Source: Erythrobacter sp. JK5 (lineage in GTDB: Bacteria > Pseudomonadota > Alphaproteobacteria > Sphingomonadales > Sphingomonadaceae). Taken from it: a stretch of 64,000 nucleotides of DNA. The stretch lies in assembly GCF_018205975.1 (NCBI RefSeq), contig NZ_CP073577.1:1364001-1428000 (forward strand). The letters run 5' to 3'. The position numbers and the translations under genes were made by a program. A model generated the notes under the pieces. It was not told where the DNA came from and did not search any database. It was given only the letters and a program-made list of their open reading frames with translations. Positions within the stretch are counted from its first letter, which is position 1. Each line of letters starts with the position of its first letter. This document shows, piece after piece, positions 54,286-62,922 of this stretch.

Positions 54286-57028
54286 GCGGTTGCTCCCTTG
54301 AGCTGGGCTGGTGATTCAACCGGGGTTGGCGCCCGGCCGCGTTCGATGTCGTGCAGCAGGCCGCCCCGGCGGGTGTAGGCCCACCAGGTCAGTGCAGCGC
54401 AGCTGGCGTAGAAGATGAGGAAGCTCCACAAGGCGGCCATCGGCGAACCGGTAGCTGCAATCGCACTGCCGAAGCTCTTCGGGATAAAGAAGGCCCCGTA
54501 GGCGGCGATGGCCGAAGTGAAGCCCACGATCGCTGCCGACTCCTTCTCGGCCTGACGGACCCGCGCCGTCTCATCCAGATGGGGCATCAGGCGTGGCACT
54601 TCTTGGCGCATGATGTTGGGAATCATCTGGAAGGTCGAAGCATTGCCGACACCCGTCATGAAGAACATGAAGATGAAAGCGCCAAGGAAACCCCACCAGT
54701 TTGCCGCTTCGAGGAAGTACACCACCCCGAGCACGCCCAGCATCATCAGCACAAAGACCCAAAAGGTTACTCGCGCACCGCCCCATTTGTCCGATACCCA
54801 ACCGGTCGCAGCACGGCTAAGCGCACCCACAAGCGGCCCGAGGAAGACGAACTGGAGCACATCCACGTCCGGGAACTGGTGTTTGGCGAGCAGCGGCAGG
54901 CCAGCGGAGAAACCGATGAAGCTGCCGAAAGTCCCGGTGTAGAGCCAGCACATCAGCCAATTGTGCTTGCGCTGGAAAATCACCGACTGTTCCGAAAAGC
55001 TGGCCTTTGCATCGGCGATGTCGTTCATCCCGAACCATGCCAGCAGCGTGGACACCATGATGAACGGCACCCAGATGAAGCCGGCATTCTGAAGCCACAA
55101 CTGACCGCCTTCTGCCGTTTGCTGCGGTTCTCCGCCCAGCGCGCCGAAGACGCTGGCGACAATCACCAGCGGCACGAGAAACTGCATCACCGATACGCCC
55201 AGATTCCCCAGCCCGGCATTGAGCGCCAAAGCGTTGCCCTTCTGTGCCTTCGGGAAGAAGAAGCTTATGTTCGACATGGAGGAGGCGAAGTTGCCACCAC
55301 CAAAGCCGCACAGCAGGGCGAGAACGAGGAAGATGATATAGGGCGTGTCTGGGTTCTGAACCGCATAGCCTATCCCGAATGCCGGGATCAGGAGCGACGC
55401 GGTCGACAGAGTGGTCCACAGGCGCCCCCGAATATCGGCACGACAAAGCTGTAAAAGATCCGCAAGGTCGCGCCGGAAAGGCCCGGCAATGCCGCCAGCC
55501 AGAACAACTGATCGGTGGTATAGTCGAAGCCTATCGAGGGCAGCTTCGCGACCACCATCGACCACACCATCCAGACCGAGAAGGCCAGCAGCAGGGCGGG
55601 AATCGAGATGTAGAGATTGCGCCGCGCAATCTTCTCGCCCGTTTGCTCCCAGAAACCGGGATCCTCAGGTTTCCACTCGGTCAGCACCTTGCTGGGAGTA
55701 GCGACAGCTTGCTTCTCCTCATCGTGCAGCTCTGCCATTTCCGGGAATTCGGGCAGCGATCGCGTATCGATCCCGCTGGCCTTCTGCTCCATCTGCCGGA
55801 TGGCGATATGCATCCATGCGAGCGCAACGCCCACTAGGGCAAACAGGACCATGAAACAGCTGGTCCAGATGCCGGTCAGGTCACTGACCGCGCCGAACAC
55901 GATCGGCAGAATAAAGCCGCCGAGCCCGCCGACCAGGCCCACGAGACCGCCCACCGATCCAACGTGGCCGGGATAGTAGACCGGAATGTGCTTGTAGACC
56001 GCCGCCTTGCCGAGCGACATGAAGAAGCCCAGCACGAATACAGTGATGACAAAAGGCACCAGGTTCATGGAGGTGGAGAACGTGATGTCGCCTTCGATCC
56101 CGTGGATGACGTAATCGGTCGCGGGATAGGACAGCATAAACAGGCAGATCAGCGAGACGCCGAAGGTGGCGTACATGATCTTGCGCGCGCCATACTTATC
56201 CGAGAGCACGCCTCCATAGGCGCGGAACACGCTGGCCGAGAGCGAGAAGGTCGCAGCGAGCATACCCGCCAGCTTCACGTCGATACCGTAGAGGCCAACC
56301 ATGTAATTGGGCAGCCAGAGCGCGAGCGCCACGAAGGCACCGAAAACGAAGAAATAGTAGAGCGAGAAGCGCCACACCTGCTCATTGCGCAGCGGTTCGA
56401 GCTGTTCGAGCAGGCCTTTTGCCTTCACCCCGCTAGTCTTGCGGGCCGCGAACTCGGGATCGTCCTTGGCAAAAAGGTAGAACAGGACGGCTACGATCGC
56501 CAAGGCTCCCGCCCAGACCTGAGCCACGCCCTGCCAGCCGATCGCCACCATAACCCACGGCGCAAGAAACTTGGTCACCGCCGCACCGACATTGCCCATG
56601 CCGAAGAAGCCGAGCGCCGAACCTTGCTTCTCAAGCGGGTAGAACTTGGCGACGTAAGCAACGCCAACGGCAAAGCCGCCACCCGCCAAGCCTAGACCTA
56701 GCGCCGCCAGCAGCATCATGAGATAACTGTCAGTGTAGGACAGCAAGAAGGTCGATGCCGCCGAGGCGAGCATAGTGATCGGGAATACGATCCGACCGCC
56801 GTGCTGGTCGGTCCACACCCCAAGCAAGAGACGGCTGAGCGAACCGGTAAGGATCGGCGTTCCGACCAGCAATCCGAACTGCGTATCGGTCAGGCCCAGC
56901 TCCGCCTTGATTTCGATCCCGACGATCGCGAAGATCGTCCAGACAGCGAAGCAGATCGTGAAGGCAAACGTGCTTAGGCCCAGTGCCCTGTTTTGCTCAC
57001 CGCTCGTCGCGATTTCCTGACCTTGCAT
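54282..57028 (-). CDS. narK: NarK1-NarK2 fused nitrate/nitrite transporter, one-base frameshift
   Basis: Two MFS transporters are joined in one chain. Residues 1 to about 430 form a NarK1-like domain, followed by a hydrophilic linker and a NarK2-like domain with the nitrate signature GFGGGNFASSMSNISFFFPK. Such 24-helix fusions are known from Paracoccus-type nar clusters: one half imports nitrate with protons, the other exchanges nitrate and nitrite. The frame breaks at VVPIFGG early in the second half; one more G in the run at 55429-55425 restores GGRLWTTLSTASLL and gives 915 residues. ATG 57028 follows AGGGA; the longer frame would cover the FNR box. Confidence 0.9.
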
Positions 57029-57091
57029 GGTTCGATCCCTGTTTTGGCATTTTGGACGGAACTGCAATTGCTCGAGGTCGGTCGTGGCTCT

Positions 57092-57105
57092 TTGACCAAA
57101 ATCAA
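57092..57105. promoter_or_regulatory. FNR box TTGACCAAAATCAA (narK operon)
   Basis: TTGAC-CAAA-ATCAA, centred 70.5 bases before the narK ATG. Activation from -41.5 would give a leader of about 29 bases with the AGGGA ribosome-binding site inside it. It presumably controls the whole narK-nnrS operon. It is identical to the box of the FixK-like gene. Confidence 0.85.
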
Positions 57106-57185
57106 ATTGGCAAGCGCTGGCCGGAGAATCTCTTCTCGACATGACGAGACGCAATGGTGCCGCCGAAATAGATCATGCATTTACT

Positions 57186-57199
57186 TGATAATGATCAAG
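57186..57199. promoter_or_regulatory. Perfect FNR box TTGATAATGATCAA (DNR-like gene)
   Basis: A fully symmetrical TTGAT-N4-ATCAA site centred 53.5 bases before the ATG of the DNR-like regulator and 164 before narK. It is the best consensus match in the window. It may mediate FnrL control of the regulator or autoregulation. Confidence 0.85.
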
Positions 57200-57245
57200 T
57201 GAAAGGCTAACTCGGCGAATTCAACGAGTTGGAGCTTCGACATTC

Positions 57246-57941
57246 ATGAGAATCGGCGAGAAGCCTGAAATCGCACGGCTTCCGCTGTTTCGGGACATGG
57301 CCGAAGCGCAGCGGGATACGATCCTTGCGGGGGCCTATCTCCAGGTTTTTCCTCCACAGCTCACGCTCTTCGAAAAGGGACAGGATGCGGACTTCCTGCA
57401 TGTGCTGGTCGATGGGCTGGTGGAACTGTTCGTGGAAGGTGCCGGGCGCGATACGACCATGCGGATCGTGGAACCCGTCGAAAGCTATATTCTCGCTGCC
57501 GTCGTAACCGACACTCCCTATCTGATGTCTGCGCGCACGCTTACCTCTTCTCGCATCCTGCTCGTTCCTGCGTTAGGACTGCGCGAAGCCGTTCGGCATG
57601 ATGCCGCCTTGATGCAGGCGACCATGCATCAACTGGCACATGGCTATCGCGATCTCGTCCGCGCGCTCACGGATATGAAGGTGCGGCAGTCGGCCGAGCG
57701 GCTGGGCAATCACTTGCTCGAAAAATCCGCCCGGCAAAGCGGGCAGTGGGAGTTCGAGCTCAAGGGAGAGAAGCGCCTGCTCGCCTCGCTGCTCGGCATG
57801 ACGCCCGAAAACCTCTCGCGCGCTTTTGGCACGCTCAGAAAACATGGCGTATCGCTCGATGGTTCAAGGGTGAGGATCGAGGACCGCGAAAGCCTCAAGC
57901 GTTATGCACGGCCCGATCCGGTACCGCCTGACCTGCGCTAG
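57246..57941 (+). CDS. Crp/Fnr regulator, DNR-like (candidate NO sensor)
   Basis: The 231-residue protein begins with the DNR-type region (ARLPLFRDMAEAQRDTILAGAYLQVFPPQLTLFEKGQDADFLHVLVDGLVELF) and has a C-terminal helix-turn-helix LLASLLGMTPENLSRAFGTLRKHGV. It lacks the FNR cysteine set. DNR/NNR proteins use haem to sense NO and activate denitrification genes from FNR-like boxes. It is divergent from narK and its end overlaps the convergent porin gene by four bases. Assignment to the DNR branch rests on sequence resemblance and location. Confidence 0.8.
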   Translation: MRIGEKPEIARLPLFRDMAEAQRDTILAGAYLQVFPPQLTLFEKGQDADFLHVLVDGLVELFVEGAGRDTTMRIVEPVESYILAAVVTDTPYLMSARTLTSSRILLVPALGLREAVRHDAALMQATMHQLAHGYRDLVRALTDMKVRQSAERLGNHLLEKSARQSGQWEFELKGEKRLLASLLGMTPENLSRAFGTLRKHGVSLDGSRVRIEDRESLKRYARPDPVPPDLR

Positions 57942-59152
57942 AAACTGACCTGGACTTGCAACCAACCTTTTGTGGTATCAACGCTGAACGCGTCCGCTTC
58001 GTAATGCGCCAACTTTGCTAGAACGGTCAGGTTCTTTTTTATCGGATATACCACAAGCAGGTCCACTTCGCGTCCGTAGGACAGGTCAATCTCCGTAGCG
58101 TCGAAATCGTGCACGGTACCGCGCAACAACAACCCCTTGAGGGGTGATCCGTCGCCGAAGCGATAGCTCACGTCGCCATAGAAATCGCGCAGCCCGGTCG
58201 GCGGCGTGGCGAGGAACTTGTCGGCCCAGCCGTTGAAAGCGTGCAAGGTTGCCAACGGTGTCTGCAGCCCGGTCGAACCGTTGCCTTCCAGTCGCTCCAG
58301 GCCGACCTTGGCGGTGAAACCACCGGTCGAAACCCCTGGCTCGAGCAAGAGGTAGTCGAGCGAAAAATTGCCCGGATTCGGCCCCAGATCGCGCTGGTTG
58401 GCGTATTCGGCAGCGTACAGGATTTTCGTACTGCCGCTCACCGGTTGCGCGCCCGCTAGGCGCAGACCCAGCGTTTGCGAGCTGGCCGCAGGCGCATCGG
58501 GAATATCGAGGAAATAGCCATAGGCAGAAACCGTACCGACTGACGGAATGGCGTAGCTGGCATTGACGGCGTGGATATCGTTGTCACGCCAGACTCCGTT
58601 GGGAGAATCCGGTCCAAATATCCGGTTGACTCGCCATGCATGGAAGTACTGGATCGAAGCTCCTTCGACCGGTTTCAGATTCAGTTGTACCAAGTCGAAT
58701 GTCTGGTCGTTCTGGCGCCAGTCGACCGAACCGACCCAGCGCTGATTGTCGAGGTTGACCTTTTGCCGCCCGACGACCGCTTCGATCGCCGGATCGGGTC
58801 GCCACCGTACGAACGCACGGTTGAGCAACACGTCGGAAGGATCGGCGACGACCGGAAACTGCGCGAGGCCATTGACCGTGTCGTTGAAGTCGTCTGGCCC
58901 GATCCGGACCACGGCCTCGCCTTCGACCAGCGCGCTCAGGCCGTTCCATTCGTCGGTCTCGACCCCGCCCCTGATCCTGAGTGTCGAAGCGGTCGCATCT
59001 TCAGGCAGGTTTGCCTGTTCGACCACTTCGAGCCGGTACCTCAAATCGAGATAGGGCTCGAACGGCAGATCATTGCCGTCATCTGCAAGGGCGACTGTCG
59101 GCGTCAGCATCGCCAGCGAGGCAGCCGAAAGGCTGAGAAGGTGCGTTTTCAT
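57938..59152 (-). CDS. Outer-membrane porin, alginate-export-like
   Basis: The 404-residue protein has a signal peptide (LSLSAASLAMLTPTVALA, cleavage near residue 24) and an alternating beta-strand pattern with DLRYRLEVVEQANLP near the start, VVGRQKVNLDNQRWVGSVDWRQNDQTFD and a C-terminal Phe (VQVSF), typical of outer-membrane barrels. It resembles the alginate-export family often found near nar genes and may let nitrate pass the outer membrane. ATG 59152 is chosen for the signal peptide. A perfect FNR box lies 40.5 bases upstream. Confidence 0.82.
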   Translation of the reverse strand: MKTHLLSLSAASLAMLTPTVALADDGNDLPFEPYLDLRYRLEVVEQANLPEDATASTLRIRGGVETDEWNGLSALVEGEAVVRIGPDDFNDTVNGLAQFPVVADPSDVLLNRAFVRWRPDPAIEAVVGRQKVNLDNQRWVGSVDWRQNDQTFDLVQLNLKPVEGASIQYFHAWRVNRIFGPDSPNGVWRDNDIHAVNASYAIPSVGTVSAYGYFLDIPDAPAASSQTLGLRLAGAQPVSGSTKILYAAEYANQRDLGPNPGNFSLDYLLLEPGVSTGGFTAKVGLERLEGNGSTGLQTPLATLHAFNGWADKFLATPPTGLRDFYGDVSYRFGDGSPLKGLLLRGTVHDFDATEIDLSYGREVDLLVVYPIKKNLTVLAKLAHYEADAFSVDTTKGWLQVQVSF

Positions 59153-59185
59153 GCCGCCCGAATAGACTCGCAGGCCGAGATGTAT

Positions 59186-59199
59186 TTGATGCTGATCAA
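59186..59199. promoter_or_regulatory. Perfect FNR box between the porin and a membrane-protein gene
   Basis: TTGATGCTGATCAA sits almost midway between two divergent genes, 40.5 bases from the porin ATG and 42.5 from the plus-strand ATG (measured from the centre). One dimer could serve both promoters, though not at the same time if each is used from -41.5. Confidence 0.85.
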
Positions 59200-59234
59200 A
59201 GTTGTGCAGGCGATAATGGTTAGAAGGCAAGGCC

Positions 59235-59705
59235 ATGATCTTCGACGACTTCACCATTGCTCGCGTGCTGCATGTCGCCTCCATTGTCGGCTGGATCGGC
59301 GGCGTCTGGTTCGTCACATTCGTGGTGATGCCGGCCATACGGAAGACCGAGGCGCCTGAGAACCGGTTGAAAGCCTTTCACCGTATCGAGCAGGGCTTCT
59401 CCGCGCAGGCCAAGGCGTGGGTCCTGCTGGCTGGCACCTCAGGGTTCTGGATGACGTGGCGCGGTAACTTGTGGGGGCGTTTTGCCGAGCAGGGTTACTG
59501 GTGGCTGCACGCGATGCTCGCCTTGTGGCTGGCGTTCTTTGTGATGCTGTTCATTGCCGAACCGCTGTTTTTGCACAGACGGATGGCGCACTCGCAAACA
59601 CCCGAACGTGATTTTCGCTTGATGGTTCGGGTGCATCAGGTCCTTTCAGTCGTCGCCCTCCTAACGACGCTGGGTGCAATGGCCGGCGCCCATGGAATAC
59701 TCTGA
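59235..59705 (+). CDS. Four-helix membrane protein with conserved histidines
   Basis: The 156-residue protein has four membrane segments. Each histidine-bearing helix has the look of a haem- or copper-binding protein: VLHVASIVGWIGGVWFVTFVVMP, WWLHAMLALWLAFFVMLFIAEP, LMVRVHQVLSVVALLTTLGAM. It resembles CopD-like and related four-helix families. The precise family is not clear to me. It is divergent from the porin and controlled by the same FNR box, so it may take part in anaerobic electron transfer. AAGG before the ATG supports the start. Confidence 0.72.
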   Translation: MIFDDFTIARVLHVASIVGWIGGVWFVTFVVMPAIRKTEAPENRLKAFHRIEQGFSAQAKAWVLLAGTSGFWMTWRGNLWGRFAEQGYWWLHAMLALWLAFFVMLFIAEPLFLHRRMAHSQTPERDFRLMVRVHQVLSVVALLTTLGAMAGAHGIL

Positions 59706-59755
59706 ATGGGACGACACAAGAGCCGCCAGCGAACACCGAAGGATGATCAGATCAA

Positions 59756-60367
59756 TTGGAAGAGGTACCTCAACTCACACCCGAAGAAGCTCTCGAGCTC
59801 TTGAAGGAGGGCAATAGGCGCTTTCTCGACGACTCGACCTATGAGCCGACAATGGACCGCATGCGGCGGCTCGAGCTTGCGGCGGCGCAGCGCCCCTTTG
59901 CAGCTTATCTGAGCTGCTCGGATTCGCGCGTCCCGCCCGAACTGTTGTTCGAGCGCGGATTGGGTGAACTCTTCATCATCCGTAATGCGGGCAACACTTT
60001 GTGCACAACGGCACTCGGCAGCCTCGAATTCGCGGTCACGAACCTCAATGTGCCGCTCATCGTGGTGATGGGGCACGAGGCCTGCGGCGCAATCAACGCC
60101 GCAGTGTCGCTTGCAAGGGGCAAGGCAAGCTTCTCCGGCAACATCTCCAAGGTTCTGCAATCGCTTCTCCCAGCCGTGCTCGAGACAGATCCTTGGGCAG
60201 ATCACATCGTTGACGCCGCCGCGATCAGCAATGTCCGGCGCGTGGTGAGAGAGCTACGAGAGGAGGCATCACCCGCATTGCTGGCGCCACAACGCCAGGG
60301 CACGCTCAAGGTGGTCGGTGCCTTCTATCATCTCGACAGCGGCAAGGTTAATTTCCTTGAGGACTGA
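59756..60367 (+). CDS. Beta-class carbonic anhydrase
   Basis: The 203-residue enzyme hydrates CO2. Zinc ligands are visible as Cys54 (with Asp56 and Arg58 in CSDSRVP), His107 and Cys110 (GHEACGA). The start is a TTG at 59756 with AAGGA about a dozen bases upstream; no in-frame ATG lies before the conserved part. It follows the four-helix gene by 50 bases and may be co-transcribed with it. No signal peptide is seen, so it should be cytoplasmic. Confidence 0.9.
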   Translation: MEEVPQLTPEEALELLKEGNRRFLDDSTYEPTMDRMRRLELAAAQRPFAAYLSCSDSRVPPELLFERGLGELFIIRNAGNTLCTTALGSLEFAVTNLNVPLIVVMGHEACGAINAAVSLARGKASFSGNISKVLQSLLPAVLETDPWADHIVDAAAISNVRRVVRELREEASPALLAPQRQGTLKVVGAFYHLDSGKVNFLED

Positions 60368-60385
60368 GACGGGATCGAAATCGCT

Positions 60386-60399
60386 TTGATCTGAGACAA
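60386..60399. promoter_or_regulatory. Degenerate FNR-like site before the SOD gene
   Basis: TTGAT-CTGA-GACAA matches eight of ten conserved positions, about 88 bases (centre) before the superoxide dismutase ATG. It is weak and may be chance. Confidence 0.25.
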
Positions 60400-60480
60400 T
60401 GACACGGAAACGAGATATTCCGAAAATCGCCGGATGGGACCATTCGGCCGTTGAGTGAGTGAAGTCGGGAGTCTGACTCT

Positions 60481-61197
60481 ATGAGCAATCTAACCAGACG
60501 CGAGGCGATAGGAACGACAGCGATCGGAGCGGCGGGGCTTGCGCTATCGGCAACCGCTTCAAGCGCCGGCGCGCAGGAACCGCAGCCCATCGCTGCCATT
60601 GCCGGAAAGCACATCCCCAAGCCCTTGCGGTTCGATCCGGCGAAGCTATCCGGCCTTTCCGAGCGCCTGATAACCTCACATTGGGAGAACAACTACCAAG
60701 GTTCGGTCCGAGGTCTAAACACCATCGAAAAGCGCCTCGCCGCCGCGATGGCGGACCCGGACTATCCAACCGTCGCCTATGCCGGAATGAAGCGCGAGGA
60801 GCTACACCGTACGGGATCTATGGTGCTTCATGAACTCTACTTCGACGGGCTTGGCGGGGACGGAAATCCGGGCGGCCCGATCTTCGAGGCGCTGGACAGC
60901 TGGTTTGGCAGCTATGAAGACTGGGAGGCCGAATTCCGCCGCACCGCCATGTCGCTGGCGGGCGGATCGGGCTGGTGCATCCTCACGTGGAACGCACACA
61001 CGCGCTCATTGCACAACTACTGGGCGTGGGATCACATGCACGGCGCGGCAGCGGGCGTACCGTTGATTGCGCTCGATATGTATGAACATTCCTATCACAT
61101 GGACTACGGCACCGCTGCCGCGCGCTATGTCGACGCCTTCATGGCCAATCTCGACTGGGAAGTGATAGACGCGCGGTACCAGGCGGCCACGACCTGA
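60481..61197 (+). CDS. Fe/Mn superoxide dismutase with Tat-type signal
   Basis: The 238-residue protein begins with a twin-arginine signal ([25 protein letters not shown]) and contains the superoxide dismutase domain: metal ligands in [11 protein letters not shown] (His), [13 protein letters not shown] (His) and [12 protein letters not shown] (Asp and His). It should detoxify superoxide in the periplasm. Cytoplasmic SodB has no signal, so the exported form is an accessory enzyme. It may protect the cell at oxic-anoxic transitions. Metal preference is not clear from the sequence. Confidence 0.85.
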   Translation: MSNLTRREAIGTTAIGAAGLALSATASSAGAQEPQPIAAIAGKHIPKPLRFDPAKLSGLSERLITSHWENNYQGSVRGLNTIEKRLAAAMADPDYPTVAYAGMKREELHRTGSMVLHELYFDGLGGDGNPGGPIFEALDSWFGSYEDWEAEFRRTAMSLAGGSGWCILTWNAHTRSLHNYWAWDHMHGAAAGVPLIALDMYEHSYHMDYGTAAARYVDAFMANLDWEVIDARYQAATT

Positions 61198-61274
61198 CCA
61201 GAGTTTCTCGCGCCGGTCTCCGACCATTCGAAGGGCGCGTGCTAGCATTGAGCTTTAAAGGAGCCACCGAACTT

Positions 61275-62894
61275 ATGGAGTTGCGCCACCCCGCTAAGGG
61301 GTCCGAGACCCACGAGGTGACCAATCAGCCTCCACCTCTCGTAGGCTTCAATCGGTTCCGCTCGGATCGGGCGCTGCAAGAGGCTGTGATCCGGTCCGGA
61401 GCGGGCAGCCACGTCGATCGGCTCGATGGTTTTGGCGAGAAGACAGGCTCGAACGAGGTCATCGGCTGGGGCGAGGATGCGAATCAGAATTGCCCTAGGC
61501 TCGAGACTCATGACCGCTTCGGTCACCGGATCGACGAAGTCCGGTTCCATCCTTCCTATCATCAATTGATGTCGTTGGGACTCGACGAGGGAGTGGCGGC
61601 GGTCGCCTGGGATGGAACAGAGGCAGGGCAGACGCTTCACGCCGCGTTGAGCTTTCTGGTCGGCCAGGCCGAGGCTGGCACCGGTTGCCCGATGACGATG
61701 ACCTATGCCGCTGTCGCGGCGCTCGGCCTCGATCGTGACATTGGCAGTTTCTGGATACCCCGGATCACGGCATCGCGCTACGATCCGGCGGTCAGGCCTG
61801 CACCGGAGAAGGCGGGCGTCACGATCGGCATGGCCATGACCGAAAAGCAAGGCGGCTCGGACGTCCGTGCGAACACCACCAGAGCTCAGGCGGGAGACGG
61901 AGCATACCGGCTCACCGGGCACAAGTGGTTCTGTTCAGCACCGATGTGCGACGCCTTTCTGACATTGGCCTACACCGAAGCGGGATTAACCTGTTTCCTG
62001 GTTCCCAAGTGGACACCGGTTGGCGAACGCAATGCCGGTTTTCGCATCATGCGCCTTAAGAACAAGCTGGGTGATCTCTCGAATGCCTCCTCGGAGATCG
62101 AATATCACGATGCTTATGCGGAGCGGGTTGGAGAGGAGGGGCGCGGGGTGGCAACGATCATCCAGATGGTTCAGCATACCCGTCTGGACTGCATTGTCGG
62201 CTCTGCTGCTACTATGCGCGCCGCGCTGGCCGAGGCCATATGGCACACCAGCCATCGCACGGCGTTCCAGCGCAATCTGGCGGACCAGCCCGCGATGGCC
62301 GCTGTCCTTGCAGACCTTGCCGTGGAGAGCGAAGCGGCCACATCGCTTGCGTTCCGTGTCGCAGCCGCATTCGACCGTAAGGAACCGCTGGCCCGTCTGC
62401 TGACACCGATCGCCAAATACTGGGTCTGCAAACGCGCGCCGGGCATGGTGTACGAAGCGATGGAATGCCTTGGTGGTGGCGGCTATGTCGAGGACGGACC
62501 GATGCCGCGCCTTTTCCGGCAATCACCCCTAAACGCAATCTGGGAAGGCTCGGGCAACGTCATCGCGCTTGATGTCTTGCGAGCGATAACGCGCGAACCC
62601 GACTCGCTCGAATCTTTGCGGGAGTTTCTCGCAGAGGCACGCGGCAAACACCCCTTATACGACAACTGGATCGAGTCGCTCGATTTCAGCGATAGCGGTG
62701 AGCACCGCGCACGCAATATGGTCGAAAGGTTGGCGCTAGCAGCGCAGGCTGCGGCGCTGATTTGCGCTGAAAGCCCGATTGCCGAGGCATTTTGCCGGTT
62801 ACGCCTTGTGAGCCCATCGCTGGCCTATGGCGGCTCGGACGCGGTTATCGACTCACGTGACATTATCGAGCGGGCAAAGCCAGCAATCGGCTGA
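61275..62894 (+). CDS. AidB-type acyl-CoA dehydrogenase
   Basis: The 539-residue protein shows the AidB start THEVTNQPPPLVGFNRFRSDRAL and GPMPRLFRQSPLNAIWEGSGNVIALDVLRA near the end, with the FAD-binding MAMTEKQGGSDVRANTT block between. AidB-like proteins are flavoproteins linked to alkylation response in E. coli, where the enzymatic substrate is uncertain; some are annotated as isovaleryl-CoA dehydrogenases. ATG 61275 gives the family N-terminus; the frame is open to GTG 61239. It is convergent with the next gene, 28 bases away. Confidence 0.88.
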   Translation: MELRHPAKGSETHEVTNQPPPLVGFNRFRSDRALQEAVIRSGAGSHVDRLDGFGEKTGSNEVIGWGEDANQNCPRLETHDRFGHRIDEVRFHPSYHQLMSLGLDEGVAAVAWDGTEAGQTLHAALSFLVGQAEAGTGCPMTMTYAAVAALGLDRDIGSFWIPRITASRYDPAVRPAPEKAGVTIGMAMTEKQGGSDVRANTTRAQAGDGAYRLTGHKWFCSAPMCDAFLTLAYTEAGLTCFLVPKWTPVGERNAGFRIMRLKNKLGDLSNASSEIEYHDAYAERVGEEGRGVATIIQMVQHTRLDCIVGSAATMRAALAEAIWHTSHRTAFQRNLADQPAMAAVLADLAVESEAATSLAFRVAAAFDRKEPLARLLTPIAKYWVCKRAPGMVYEAMECLGGGGYVEDGPMPRLFRQSPLNAIWEGSGNVIALDVLRAITREPDSLESLREFLAEARGKHPLYDNWIESLDFSDSGEHRARNMVERLALAAQAAALICAESPIAEAFCRLRLVSPSLAYGGSDAVIDSRDIIERAKPAIG

Positions 62895-62922
62895 CGCAAC
62901 AAGGCGCGATGGCCCGCGGCCG

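Noticed and set aside
52555..54378. A 607-codon plus-strand frame opposite narG
   Set aside because: narG is intact and highly conserved on the minus strand. The antisense product is compositionally a shadow (His/Arg/Gly rich) with no ribosome-binding site.
59742..59755. FNR box before the carbonic anhydrase gene
   Set aside because: ATCAA is present at 59751-59755 but the matching TTGAT half is absent (GATGA instead).
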